Shown here in pieces: positions 18,443 through 27,754 of a stretch of 64,000 nt of DNA. The position numbers and the translations under genes are program-made. The DNA lies in the NCBI GenBank assembly GCA_963761985.1, contig CAVXIT010000004.1:1-64000 (forward strand), written 5' to 3'. Each line of letters begins with the position of its first letter. Position 1 is the stretch's first letter. The stretch is from JACCTH01 sp963761985 (GTDB lineage: Bacteria; Actinomycetota; Acidimicrobiia; Spongiisociales; ZC4RG35). Under the pieces are notes generated by a model. The model was not told the origin of the DNA. It made no database searches and saw only the letters and a list, made by a program, of their open reading frames with translations.

Positions 18443-19463
18443 TCATTGGGCGGATTTCTTCTCGGCCAGACCGTTGAGAAGTTCGAGCACGACTCGATTC
18501 GCGAGATAGGCGGTGATCTCGCCGGGGCCGTCGTAGTTGGGGGCAACCTCGACTATGTCGGCGCCGACCACGGGAAGTTCGCGCGCTAGTCGGCGGACAG
18601 TGTCCAGCAGTTGGCGCGAGGTGAGACCTCCTGGTTCGGGTGTCCCAGTGGCCGGAGCAAAGGCCGGGGTCGACGACATCGATGTCGATAGAGATGAACA
18701 CGCCCTTGGCGCCACCCGCGATTGAGTACTCGACCGCCTCGTCGACTACTGTCTTGAGGCCGCGTTCCTCGATCTCGGTCATCAGGTAGCTGCGCATGCC
18801 CTGCTCCCTGCGTCCAAGCCATCACCTCCGGCTCGGGCCAATATCCCCGAAGACCGATTTGGACAAAGCGGTGACCCGGTACGGCGCCCGATTCGACCAG
18901 TCGTCGCATGGGAGTGCCGTGGCCATAGAGGGTTCCGTTTTGGCTGACACCGGTGTCGGCATGAGCGTCGAAGTGGACCACCGCGATCTCTCCCGCACCC
19001 AGGGCGTTGGTGACGCCCGTGGCGTTGGCAAAGGTGACTGTGTGGTCGCCGCCAAGAATGATCGGGATCTTGTCGGCCGCGGTGACCTTTTCGACAGTGG
19101 CGATGATCCGCTCCAGCGAAAGTTCGACCTGGCCAGGGACCACAAAGACATCGCCGATATCCACCACCCCGAGCGTCGAAGCGGATCAATTCCTGTTGGA
19201 AGATGTGGCCGGTATCCGTCCATTACCCCGTAGTCGGCGTTGCGGATCGCCTGCGGGTCCGAAACGCGCTCCCGGGCGAAAGGACGTTCCCCAATCGAAG
19301 GGTGCGCCGAGGATGACCACTTGGCCGTCACCGAGATCATCGAGCGTCTTGGCTGGCACACCCAGGAAAGAGTGCGCGAGGCAAACGAGATATATTCGGC
19401 CGAGGCGAAGGGGATCTCCTTCGCTCGATCCTCATAGGGAACAGAGACCGAGTCGTGGGGCAT
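18443..19463 (-). pseudogene. speB: Agmatinase/ureohydrolase gene with about five frame breaks
   Basis: Reading from ATG 19463, fragments in alternating frames give a full ureohydrolase in the correct order: MPHDSVSVPYEDRAKEIPFAS, VVILGAPFDWGTSFRPGARF, QAIRNADYGVMDGYRP, VVDIGDVFVVPG, the Mn-binding GGDHTVT and VHFDAHADT, QEQGMRSYLMTE, and SIDIDVVDP followed by AFAPATGTPEPGG. All metal ligands survive. Breaks lie near 19375, 19250, 19185, 18800 and 18665; each can be repaired by one base in a short homopolymer. Agmatinase would convert agmatine to putrescine and urea, fitting the neighbouring polyamine genes. It starts 25 bp after the aldehyde dehydrogenase on the same strand. Either sequence errors or recent decay; guanidinobutyrase is an alternative specificity. 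Confidence 0.72.
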
Positions 19464-19487
19464 CAGGTCACGCTAACGCGGAGAAGG

Positions 19488-20924
19488 TCAATCCTGTCGC
19501 AAGTTGAAGACCACGGTTTGGAGGTCGGTGAACTCCTCGATTCGCTGCCTTCCCCAACCGGTGTCGGTGCCGGCGGCTCCGCCGAACGGCTGGAATGTCT
19601 CCCAGAAGTCGGTCGAGTCGTTGATGATGACCGTGCCGCTGCGGATGCGATCGGCGTACCAAAAGGCCTTGGAGACATCGTTGGTGAACACCGCCGCCTG
19701 CAGGCCGAGATTGGTTCGGTTGGCAATTCCGATGGCATCCTCGTCGTCCTTCGCAGTAAGGATGGGAACGACCGGACCGAACGATTCCTCTTTCGAGACC
19801 AGCGAGTGCTCGGGCACCCGGTCGAGGACAGTGAACTGGTAGTAGAGGTCGGTGGGGTGGCCGCTCGCCCGCCCGCCGCCGATCAGGACCTCGGCTCCCT
19901 TCTGGCGGGCGTCCTCGATATGACGATCCATTTTCGCCGCGGTCGGCTCGTTGTTGAGCGGCCCCATGTTGGTGGCGTCGTCCATGGGATCGCCGAGACT
20001 CACGGCTTCGGCAGCTTTGAGAGTCGCATCGACGAACTCGTCGTGCAGATCATTGAGCACGATCACGCGCTCGGTGGCGGTGCAGACCTGGCCGGCGTTG
20101 TAATAGGCTCCGTAGACGGCAGCAACTGCAGCGGCTTCCACGTCGGCATCACCGGCGACGATCAACGGTCCGTTGCCGGACATTTCCATGATCGAGCGCT
20201 TCAAACCCATCGACGCCACGATTCGCTTTCCCGTTTCCGACGAACCGGTGAAGCTGATTCCCTGGATGCCGGGATGGGTCACCAGCCACTCGCCCACGTC
20301 CCCGTCACCGGGAATGACCGAAAGGGCACCTTTGGGAAAGCCGGCTTCCTCGATCACCCGGGCTGCTTCGAGCATCGCCCAACAGGTGTTGAGCGGTGGT
20401 TTGACGATCACCGCGTTGCCGGTGGCGAGGCCCGGCCCCACTGTTTCCATCGGAATCATGACGGGAAAGTTCCAAGGGGTGATCGCGGCCCACACGCCCA
20501 CCGGCCGCCGCACCGTGAACATGCGCCGGTTGCGCTCGGTGGTGGGGATCAGGTCCCCCTTCATTCGTTTCACGTCCTCCGCGGCAATCTGGAGATAGTC
20601 GCCCGACTCGGCGATGTCGTCGATCGCTTCGGCCCGGAAAGGCTTGCCCTGTTCCATGGTCAGAATCCGGGCGATTTCCTCGACCCGTCCTTCCCAAAGA
20701 TCGAACGCCCGCAGGCAGAGATCGGCGCGCTCGAAAGCCGACCAATGCCGCATCTCCTCGGACGCGGCTCGAGCGGCAGTAACCGCTTGGTCAACGTCGG
20801 CTTTCGACGCTCGGGGAACGTCCGCCAGATGCTCCCCGGTCCCCGGCGACCGGAGCTCGTAGTGCCCCTCGCCGGTCCCCGGCGTCCACTTTCCGCCAAT
20901 AAAGAGGTCAAGTTGGGTTGCCAT
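19488..20924 (-). CDS. NAD(P)-dependent aldehyde dehydrogenase
   Basis: A 478-residue aldehyde dehydrogenase starting at ATG 20924 (MATQLDLFIGGKWTPG); the open frame extends further upstream but that part is antisense to the divergent aminotransferase. Motifs: ITPWNFPVMIPMETVGPGLATGNAVIVKP, SFTGSSETGKRIV, LKRSIMEMSGNGPLIV (general-base Glu) and NAGQVCTATERVIV (catalytic Cys). It resembles betaine-aldehyde, gamma-aminobutyraldehyde or vanillin-type dehydrogenases. With agmatinase downstream and the FAD oxidase and aminotransferase divergent from it, oxidation of an aminoaldehyde from putrescine breakdown is likely. The 45-bp gap to the divergent gene must hold both promoters. Confidence 0.83.
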   Translation of the reverse strand: MATQLDLFIGGKWTPGTGEGHYELRSPGTGEHLADVPRASKADVDQAVTAARAASEEMRHWSAFERADLCLRAFDLWEGRVEEIARILTMEQGKPFRAEAIDDIAESGDYLQIAAEDVKRMKGDLIPTTERNRRMFTVRRPVGVWAAITPWNFPVMIPMETVGPGLATGNAVIVKPPLNTCWAMLEAARVIEEAGFPKGALSVIPGDGDVGEWLVTHPGIQGISFTGSSETGKRIVASMGLKRSIMEMSGNGPLIVAGDADVEAAAVAAVYGAYYNAGQVCTATERVIVLNDLHDEFVDATLKAAEAVSLGDPMDDATNMGPLNNEPTAAKMDRHIEDARQKGAEVLIGGGRASGHPTDLYYQFTVLDRVPEHSLVSKEESFGPVVPILTAKDDEDAIGIANRTNLGLQAAVFTNDVSKAFWYADRIRSGTVIINDSTDFWETFQPFGGAAGTDTGWGRQRIEEFTDLQTVVFNLRQD

Positions 20925-20969
20925 CGCCGAAACCTTAGGTTGTCTGGAACCCGTTAGATTTCTCCCCCG

Positions 20970-22319
20970 ATGAGTCCCCAGGGACCGATGACCGCCGACT
21001 GGTTCAAACGCGCTCGTGACAATCTTGTCAACGGCGTCTCCAGCGGCTTTCGCTATCTCGGCGACGAAGACACCCTCGTCATCGATCGCGGAGAGGGCGC
21101 CTATGTCTGGGACATGGACGGCAAGCGCTACATCGACTACCAGTGTGCTTGGGGCCCGATCATCCTCGGTCATGCCGACCCGTATGTGACCGACGCGGTG
21201 ATGGCCGCCATCCGGCAGGGCACGACCTTCGCCATGACCCAACGGCGAGAGGTCGAAGCGGCGGAGACAGTGCTCGATGCCATCAAATGGGCCGAGCGTC
21301 TCCGCTTTACCAACACGGGAACCGAAGCGACGATGCATTCCCTTCGCCTCGCCCGCGGCTGGGCTAACCGCGACCTCGTCGTGAAGTTCGAAGGCGCCTT
21401 CCACGGCACCCACGACTACGTCCTATTCACCACGGCCAGCGCGCCGCCGGCTCATCTGGGCTCGAGGCTACGGCCGATCCCTTTCCAGGTCTCGAGCGGA
21501 ATTCCCGATGGGATTCGGAGCTACATCAAAACCCTGCCCTTCAACGACGTCGAAGCGCTGGTCGACTACTTCAACGACTACGGACATCAGACTGCCGCAG
21601 TGATTGTCGAGCCCACGGCCGGCAACGCCTTTGGCATCCTGCCCGAGCCCGGATTCCTCGAAACTCTGCGCGAGCTTTGCACCAAGAACGAGACGGTGTT
21701 GATCTTTGACGAAGTCAAGACCGGCTTTCGCTTTGCCCTCGGCGGGGCGGTTGAGGTCTTTGGCGTCACTCCCGACATCGCCACCTACGCCAAGGCGCTC
21801 GGCAACGGGTTTCCGGTAGCGGCGATCGCGCTGTCCGAGGAGATGGTCGATGGCTGGAAGCTTGGCGGCATCGCCCAGGCGGGGACGTTTGGAGGCAACG
21901 GCGTTTCAATGGCCGCAGCCAAGGCCACGATCGAGCAGCTCCGGGCGACCGATGCCTACGAAAAGATCGAAAAGGTCGGGAAGGCATTGATGGAGGGCCT
22001 GGCCCGTGTATTGGTCGAATACGGGGTGGAGGGCCAGGTCATCGGCCATCCCTCCATGTTCGGCGTCTATATGGGGGAAGGACGGCCGACCGAGTTCCGC
22101 GACATCGCCGCGCATGACGCGCGGCTTTACACCGCGACGATCGCTGGCATGATCGAACGAGGAGTGATGCCCTGCATCGACGCCAGGGAACCATGGTTCC
22201 TCTCCGCCTCTCACACGATGGAAGACGTGGCCGTCACGCTCGACGTGTTCAGTGATGCTCTCGTCGAGGCTCTCGCCCGGGCAGGGTCGCTGCCCTCGCA
22301 TCTCGACGAGGCCGACTAG
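20970..22319 (+). CDS. Class III aminotransferase, glutamate-1-semialdehyde-aminomutase-like
   Basis: A 449-residue PLP enzyme. RARDNLVNGVSSGFRYLGD at the start resembles the HemL entry segment. TNTGTEATMHSLRLAR at about 114-129, EGAFHGTHDY at 141-150, Asp247 in IFDEVKTGFRFA and Lys275 in YAKALGNGFPVAAI give a complete active site. It lacks the normal heme-gene context and sits before a PuuB-like oxidase and a LysA-type decarboxylase, so it more likely handles an omega-amino substrate than tetrapyrrole synthesis. It is divergent from the aldehyde dehydrogenase at 20924. Exact substrate unknown. Confidence 0.8.
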   Translation: MSPQGPMTADWFKRARDNLVNGVSSGFRYLGDEDTLVIDRGEGAYVWDMDGKRYIDYQCAWGPIILGHADPYVTDAVMAAIRQGTTFAMTQRREVEAAETVLDAIKWAERLRFTNTGTEATMHSLRLARGWANRDLVVKFEGAFHGTHDYVLFTTASAPPAHLGSRLRPIPFQVSSGIPDGIRSYIKTLPFNDVEALVDYFNDYGHQTAAVIVEPTAGNAFGILPEPGFLETLRELCTKNETVLIFDEVKTGFRFALGGAVEVFGVTPDIATYAKALGNGFPVAAIALSEEMVDGWKLGGIAQAGTFGGNGVSMAAAKATIEQLRATDAYEKIEKVGKALMEGLARVLVEYGVEGQVIGHPSMFGVYMGEGRPTEFRDIAAHDARLYTATIAGMIERGVMPCIDAREPWFLSASHTMEDVAVTLDVFSDALVEALARAGSLPSHLDEAD

Positions 22320-22331
22320 ACCTCGACCCGC

Positions 22332-23705
22332 GTGAATCCATATCAAACACTCAGCCTCTGGCATGACACGGCCGGAGAAACCCTGGTGCCGCGCCCGTCG
22401 CTCCCCGGATTGATCGAGGCCGATGTCGCAATTGTCGGAGCCGGATACACCGGACTCTGGACCGCGTACTACCTGAAGAAGTTGCAGCCCGATCTTCGGG
22501 TTGTCGTCTTGGAGGCCGAGATCGCGGGGTACGGGGCGTCGGGCCGCAATGGAGGCTGGTGCGCGGGCGAGATTGCCGGAAATCGCGACCACATGGCTAC
22601 GCGCCACGGCCGTCGGGCAGTGCGCGACCTATGGCATGCGATGTTCGCCACTGTTGATGAGGTAGGAAAGGTTGTTGCGGAAGAGGGAATCGATTGCCAC
22701 TTCGAGAAAGGCGGCATCCTGACTTTTGCCAGAAACGAAGCGCAACGGACCAGCCTTCAGCACGAACTGGCTGACGACCGCGGTTGGGGATTCTCCGATG
22801 ACGATTTCCGGTGGCTAGAGGCCGACCAATTGCCCGGCCGTGTTCGAGGCGCACTTGGCGCGCTTTATTCGCCCCATGGCGCAGCCATCCAGCCATTTCG
22901 ATTGGTGCGCGGGCTGGCAGAGGCGGTGGAACGACTCGGAGTGAAGATCTACGAGCAAACCCGGGTCAACGAGATTGGACCGGGAGAGCTGAAAACCGAG
23001 CACGGGACGGTTAAGGCTGCCTCGGTTCTCCGCACGACCGAGGCCTTCACCATCAACCTCGACGGACATGAGCGCGACTTCGTTCCTGTCTATTCGCTCA
23101 TGGTCGCCACCGAGCCATTGCCGGCGGCTTTCTGGGATCGCGTTGGTTTCGGGCAACGGGAAGTTTTCAACGATGCCCGGCACCTGATCATCTATGGCCA
23201 ACGGACCGCCGACGACCGTCTCGCCTTCGGCGGCCGCGGCGCCCGCTATCACTTTCGTTCGTCGTTGCGCTCCGAATACGACCGCCAACCCAAAGTGCAC
23301 CAGGCCGTCGAGGCGATTTTGCGGGACCTTTTCCCCGAACTGGGTGACGCCCGGATCACGCATCGCTGGGGTGGAGCTGTGGCGTTGTCTCGCGATTGGC
23401 GACCTTCGGTCTTCTTCGAGCGGCGAACCGGTCTCGGAGATGCGGGCGGTTACGCCGGCGAAGGAGTGGCGGCTTCCAATCTTGCCGGCCGCACTCTGGC
23501 CGACCTGGTTCTGGGCCGCGAGACCGATCTCACCCGGCTGCCATGGGTCGGGCATCGATCACGACGCTGGGAGCCGGAGCCACTTCGTTGGTTGGGAGCA
23601 AATCTTGCCACGAGCCTCGCTCGCACGGCCGACCGAATCGAAAGCCGCACCGGCCGCCCGGCTCGTCTCACTAACGCCGCTTTCTCGTTCTTGACGGGCC
23701 GGTAA
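22332..23705 (+). CDS. FAD-dependent amine oxidoreductase (DAO family, PuuB-like)
   Basis: A 457-residue flavoprotein. The FAD-binding Rossmann motif VAIVGAGYTGLWTAYYL is at about 31-47 with the acidic strand end VVVLEAE, followed by YGASGRNGGWCAGEI, a segment typical of gamma-glutamylputrescine oxidase and related DAO enzymes. The C-terminal HRWGGAVALSRDW and GGYAGEGVAASNLAGRTLADLVLG close the flavin site. It would oxidise a primary or glutamylated amine to an aldehyde with oxygen. It starts at GTG 22332, 12 bp after the aminotransferase. The substrate assignment rests on context. Confidence 0.83.
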   Translation: MNPYQTLSLWHDTAGETLVPRPSLPGLIEADVAIVGAGYTGLWTAYYLKKLQPDLRVVVLEAEIAGYGASGRNGGWCAGEIAGNRDHMATRHGRRAVRDLWHAMFATVDEVGKVVAEEGIDCHFEKGGILTFARNEAQRTSLQHELADDRGWGFSDDDFRWLEADQLPGRVRGALGALYSPHGAAIQPFRLVRGLAEAVERLGVKIYEQTRVNEIGPGELKTEHGTVKAASVLRTTEAFTINLDGHERDFVPVYSLMVATEPLPAAFWDRVGFGQREVFNDARHLIIYGQRTADDRLAFGGRGARYHFRSSLRSEYDRQPKVHQAVEAILRDLFPELGDARITHRWGGAVALSRDWRPSVFFERRTGLGDAGGYAGEGVAASNLAGRTLADLVLGRETDLTRLPWVGHRSRRWEPEPLRWLGANLATSLARTADRIESRTGRPARLTNAAFSFLTGR

Positions 23706-23709
23706 GGAT

Positions 23710-24981
23710 ATGTCGGTTCTTCCTTGGAGCTTGCTCCCGGACACATCTCGCGAGGCGAGAGACGGGTCGCTGGTCATCGGCGGTTGCTCGGTTTTGGAAC
23801 TCGCCGCTGAATTCGGCACGCCGCTATTCATTTACGACGAAGAGCATCTTCGCTCTCGCTGTCAGGAGGCTGTGGCCGCGTTTGGCGACCAGACGGTCTA
23901 CGCCGGTAAGGCCTTTCTTTGCCTGGCGATGGCCCGACTCGTGCAAGAGGAAGGGCTGCGGATCGATGTTGCCAGCGGGGGAGAGTTGTTCGTCGCACTC
24001 GCCGCCGGCGTTCCCGGTGAGCGGCTGGTCATGCACGGCAACAACAAGAGCCTCGAGGAGTTACGCGCCGCCGCCGCGGCCCGGGTCGGGCGTTTGGTCG
24101 TCGACAGCTTCGACGAATTCGACCGGATCAAAACGGTGTACGACGAGACGGGTTTTGTTTTCGATGTCCTGGTCCGGGTTACTCCCGGAATCGAGGCGCA
24201 CACCCATCACTACGTCGCCACCGGTCAGGACGACTCGAAGTTCGGCTTCACGCTCTCCTCCGGCCTTGCGGCCAGAGCGATCGCCACCGCGCGAGCTAAT
24301 CCGGGTGTCCGCTTGCTCGGAGTGCACGTTCACATTGGATCGCAGGTGTTTCTCGTGAGTTCCTTCGCCGCGGCATTGGCTGCCATGGCTCCGTTTGTGA
24401 GCACTCATCAGCTGGCGGAGCTTTCGATGGGAGGAGGTCTCGGCGTTGCATATGTCGAAGGCGAGAAAGCCCCCACGCTCACCGAGTACGGCATGATCCT
24501 CAGGACGGCGGCCGCCGATGCGGACCTTCAGGCGGAGCTTTCGATCGAACCCGGGAGGGCGATCACAGCCGGGGCGGCGATCACCGTCTACACCGCCGGC
24601 ACCATCAAAGAGGTAGAAGGAATTCGCACGTTCGTCGCGGTTGACGGAGGTATGAGCGACAATCCGCGCCCGGTTCTCTACGGCTCCGGCTATGAAACGT
24701 TTCTCCCGCGAGCGGTGCGGGCGAATCGCGACCGCGAGGTCCGGGTTGTGGGCAAGCACTGCGAGAGCGGTGATGTGTTGGTGCGCGATGGTCGGGTGCC
24801 TTCCGACATCCACGTCGACGATCTCATTGCCACCCCCGTCACCGGCGCCTATGGCCACTCGATGGGCTCGAACTACAACAAAGTGCCGCGGCCCCCGGTG
24901 ATTTTCGTGCGCGATGGTGACGCTCGCCTGGTGGTGGCGCGTGAGTCGTATGACGACCTGGTTCGTAACGACCGGTTGTGA
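23710..24981 (+). CDS. lysA: Diaminopimelate decarboxylase (fold-type III PLP enzyme)
   Basis: A 423-residue PLP-barrel decarboxylase. The Schiff-base Lys67 is in VYAGKAFLC, followed by GLRIDVASGGEL, HGNNKS, GVHVHIGSQ, LSMGGGLGVAY, the EPGRAI phosphate motif and CESGDVL, whose Cys acts from the partner subunit in LysA. GAYGHSMGSNYNKVPRP closes the site. By family it converts meso-diaminopimelate to lysine. Its place directly behind amine oxidation genes, away from other lysine genes, leaves open a role on another diamino acid. It starts 4 bp after the oxidase stop. Confidence 0.85.
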   Translation: MSVLPWSLLPDTSREARDGSLVIGGCSVLELAAEFGTPLFIYDEEHLRSRCQEAVAAFGDQTVYAGKAFLCLAMARLVQEEGLRIDVASGGELFVALAAGVPGERLVMHGNNKSLEELRAAAAARVGRLVVDSFDEFDRIKTVYDETGFVFDVLVRVTPGIEAHTHHYVATGQDDSKFGFTLSSGLAARAIATARANPGVRLLGVHVHIGSQVFLVSSFAAALAAMAPFVSTHQLAELSMGGGLGVAYVEGEKAPTLTEYGMILRTAAADADLQAELSIEPGRAITAGAAITVYTAGTIKEVEGIRTFVAVDGGMSDNPRPVLYGSGYETFLPRAVRANRDREVRVVGKHCESGDVLVRDGRVPSDIHVDDLIATPVTGAYGHSMGSNYNKVPRPPVIFVRDGDARLVVARESYDDLVRNDRL

Positions 24982-25016
24982 TCCGGCTCGCTGCTCCAGT
25001 CGACGAGAAAGCATGC

Positions 25017-26036
25017 CTAGGAAATGAACTCACGCAGATGTTCGGCCTCGTCGTTTAAGGCAGCCAAAGACCGCCGGTCGAGCTTGGCGTAGGGGCTGAG
25101 GTGTAGGTCGGTGGCGTCGAGCTTCCAGGTGCCGGCGACCCTCCCATCGATCAAGAACGTAGGCACCGACTGCGGCAGCTTGGTGTTGAAGATAAGTGGG
25201 CGATACTCCTCGGGGAGAATTCCACTGCGTCGAGCGTGAACCAGCAAGTTCGCATCCCAGGGCGGCAGAAACCGCGGCGGGGCGGGAGTCTCGGGGTCGG
25301 GAAGCAGCCCATCGCCGACGTCGAAGAGCTCGATGTCGTCCTCGGTGCGAAACGTTCGATACTCAGCCAGAAGTGGCGTGAGCCCGTTGAGATGGAGGCC
25401 GAGAAAGGTGGCTACGTCCTTGGCGCTGGCCGGACCAAAGGCGGCCAGATACTTGCTGACCAGGTCGCTCCGCGCGACCTCGGGCGCGATAGAAGGTGCG
25501 GAGAACAAGTCGTACAAGTCGGCTCGTCGGTTGTCCCATGTCCCCGATGGCGGCACTCGGATCAGATCGAGGAAGGCGGTCGCTCCGGTCCAGGTCGCGC
25601 TGTCGATGCCAAGCTCCTTCATCAGCTGTGCCCGTTTGCGCGGGCCCCGACTCAACGCGCCTGCGATCTTCTGAGCGACTATTTGCATGGCTTCTTGGTC
25701 ATTGCGGCGGCTGGCTCGAAACCACCAGGCGGCTCGCTCCTCCCGGACTCCATCGTTTGAGAGCTGAAAGAACTCCGGTGTGACCAAGTGGATCGTGCTT
25801 CGCAAGGTGGTTCCCTGGAGGATCTCCCGGTTTTCTAGCGCCTCCGTAAGGGACTCGCGTTTGAAGTCAGCGAGCCTGCTCCAAAGACCGATGTAGCCGT
25901 TCGGCGCGTACTGGTTTTGGATGCCGGCGATCCGGTCGAGGGCCGCGGTCATCGTCAATGACGACCTTTCCAGCAGAAATTGGCGACCAAGCACTGCCCG
26001 GTTGAGCGCCCTCGCACTCAACACTTCGGTGGACAT
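25017..26036 (-). CDS. Winged-helix DNA-binding domain protein (HTH_42 family)
   Basis: A 339-residue protein of the winged-helix family that includes YcaQ/AlkX-type DNA glycosylase relatives. Recognisable segments are DRIAGIQNQYAPNGYIGLWSRL, GTTLRSTIHLVTPEFF and the C-terminal GRVAGTWKLDATDLHLSPYAKLDRR. The family's QxxY region is partly represented by IQNQY. Possible roles are crosslink repair or transcription control; this cannot be settled here. It is convergent with lysA and divergent from the TPP enzyme (22-bp gap). Confidence 0.75.
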   Translation of the reverse strand: MSTEVLSARALNRAVLGRQFLLERSSLTMTAALDRIAGIQNQYAPNGYIGLWSRLADFKRESLTEALENREILQGTTLRSTIHLVTPEFFQLSNDGVREERAAWWFRASRRNDQEAMQIVAQKIAGALSRGPRKRAQLMKELGIDSATWTGATAFLDLIRVPPSGTWDNRRADLYDLFSAPSIAPEVARSDLVSKYLAAFGPASAKDVATFLGLHLNGLTPLLAEYRTFRTEDDIELFDVGDGLLPDPETPAPPRFLPPWDANLLVHARRSGILPEEYRPLIFNTKLPQSVPTFLIDGRVAGTWKLDATDLHLSPYAKLDRRSLAALNDEAEHLREFIS

Positions 26037-26058
26037 TGGGCCAGGCTAGGTTGAGCCA

Positions 26059-27672
26059 ATGGCGAAGGTTCACGGCGGTCAGCTCGTCGCCCGTGCCCTC
26101 AAAGCCGAAGGCGTCGACACCATCTTCTGCCTGTCGGGGGGACACATCGTCGCCATTCTCGATGGATGCGCGCAAGAAGGAATTCGTATCGTCGATGTGC
26201 GGCATGAGCAAGCCGCCGCTCATGCGGCCGAGGCCTACACCCGGCTGACCGGCCGCCTCGGGGTTGCCGTTGTCACCGCCGGCCCCGGGGTGACCGACAC
26301 GATCACCGCAGTGGCGACCGCCTGGTTCGCCAGGACGCCCATGCTTGTGATCGGGGGTCGTCATCTGCTTCGTCAGGAGCTCAAGGGCGGGCTGCAGGAG
26401 ATGAATCATCCGCAACTCTTTGCCGGCGTTACCGCCTGGGCCGGCACCGCCTGGCAGACCGCACGGCTGCCCGACTACATCGCGTTCGCCGCCCGCCATG
26501 CCTTTTCTGGTCGCGGGGCACCAGTCTTCCTCGATATCCCCATGGATGTCCAGTTCGACGTCGTGGAAGAAGATGAACTGGTCTGGCCGCGGGCATACCG
26601 TCCCGATACGCCGGCCGGGGCCGATCCGGAGGCTCTCACGAGAGTCGTCGAGGCATTGGCCCACTCGTCTCGCCCAGTGATCTTCGCCGGTGCCGCTGGC
26701 AAAGAATTGGCCAATCTCGCCGAGCGCCTTCACGCTCCAACCTTTGTCAACGGCAGAGCGCGCGGCGCTTTGCCGTTTGGGCATCCCTTGCTGGGAAATC
26801 ACGCCCGTAGTCACGCCCTCGCCACTTGCGATCTAGTTCTGGCCTTCGGGGTCGACTGGGATTTCCGCACCAATTACGGCGAGCGGGTCAACCCCGAGGC
26901 GAAGGTGGTCCATGTCGACCTCGATGCAACGAAAATTGGTTGGAACCGACCGGTTGACATCGGTCTGGTCGCCAACCCGGCCCGGGTCATCTCTCAGCTG
27001 CTCGCCGCCGACTCACTAGCGATCGCCGATCAGGCCTGGGTCGATGAGGTCTTCGCCGCCGAGAAGCAACGGCAGGACGAGCTCGAGCAGGAAGCGGCCA
27101 CGACGCTTCCGGGGTTCGTCAACGCCCAGCGTTTCGGGAAGGAGGTCGCCGAGTTCTTCGGTCGCGATGCGATCGTCGCCGTCGACGGAGGCGACGTCGT
27201 TTCGACTACCGCTCGGTGGCTCCAGGTGTCAACTCCCGGTCACGTTCTCGACCCCGGTCCATTCGGCACCCTCGGCACCGGAGCGCCGTTCGCGCTGGCC
27301 GCACAGATCGTCTTCCCCGACAAGCTCGTCGGCCTCGTCATGGGAGATGGCGCCTTCGGCTTCAACGGATTCGAGTACGACACCTTCGTCCGCCTCGGAC
27401 TGCCGATCCTCGGCGTCATGGGCAACGACGGCGTTTGGGGAAACATCAAGACCTTCCACACGATGATGTACCCAGAACGCGTTGTCGCCACCGATCTCGG
27501 ACGACGGCCCTATCACGACGTGGTCACCGCGCTTGGGGGCTACGGGGAATTGGTCACCGACCCCGACGAGCTAGCGCCGGCGCTCAAACGAGCGCAAGCC
27601 TCCGGTCTTCCGAGTCTCATCAACGTCCACATCGCCGAAACAATGCGGATGAGCTCCAACTACTCCCAATGA
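26059..27672 (+). CDS. Thiamine-diphosphate enzyme, acetolactate-synthase/2-hydroxyacyl-CoA-lyase-like
   Basis: A 537-residue three-domain ThDP enzyme. The catalytic Glu is in VDVRHEQAAAHAAEAYTRLTG, followed by VTAGPGVTDTITAVATAW. The central domain carries PVIFAGAAGKELANLAERL, and the C-terminal ThDP motif is GDGAFGFNGFEYDTFVRLGLPILGVMGNDGVWG. The IlvB-like length and the absence of an ilvN neighbour favour a catabolic relative such as a 2-hydroxyacyl-CoA lyase or oxalyl-CoA decarboxylase rather than branched-chain biosynthesis. A multi-armed bidirectional terminator follows immediately. Substrate unknown. Confidence 0.78.
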   Translation: MAKVHGGQLVARALKAEGVDTIFCLSGGHIVAILDGCAQEGIRIVDVRHEQAAAHAAEAYTRLTGRLGVAVVTAGPGVTDTITAVATAWFARTPMLVIGGRHLLRQELKGGLQEMNHPQLFAGVTAWAGTAWQTARLPDYIAFAARHAFSGRGAPVFLDIPMDVQFDVVEEDELVWPRAYRPDTPAGADPEALTRVVEALAHSSRPVIFAGAAGKELANLAERLHAPTFVNGRARGALPFGHPLLGNHARSHALATCDLVLAFGVDWDFRTNYGERVNPEAKVVHVDLDATKIGWNRPVDIGLVANPARVISQLLAADSLAIADQAWVDEVFAAEKQRQDELEQEAATTLPGFVNAQRFGKEVAEFFGRDAIVAVDGGDVVSTTARWLQVSTPGHVLDPGPFGTLGTGAPFALAAQIVFPDKLVGLVMGDGAFGFNGFEYDTFVRLGLPILGVMGNDGVWGNIKTFHTMMYPERVVATDLGRRPYHDVVTALGGYGELVTDPDELAPALKRAQASGLPSLINVHIAETMRMSSNYSQ

Positions 27673-27679
27673 AACCTAA

Positions 27680-27737
27680 GGCCCAAATCGTTTATTTGGG
27701 CCGTGGAATTCACGGCCCAAGTCCATCAATTTGGGCC
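27680..27737. terminator. Bidirectional terminator with alternative hairpins
   Basis: Four copies of GGCCCAA or its complement make three overlapping hairpins between convergent genes: 27680-27702 (GGCCCAAAT-CGTTT-ATTTGGGCC), 27696-27720 (10-bp stem TTGGGCCGTG/CACGGCCCAA, loop GAATT) and 27714-27737 (GGCCCAA, 10-nt loop, TTGGGCC). The symmetry allows folding on either strand, serving the TPP gene (+) and uppP (-). T-runs are short. Confidence 0.7.
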
Positions 27738-27754
27738 CGCGGTTTGGTCGTTGC

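Noticed and set aside
20925..21413. 163-residue N-terminal extension of the aldehyde dehydrogenase
   Set aside because: It is antisense to the start of the divergent aminotransferase; ATG 20924 gives a standard N-terminus.
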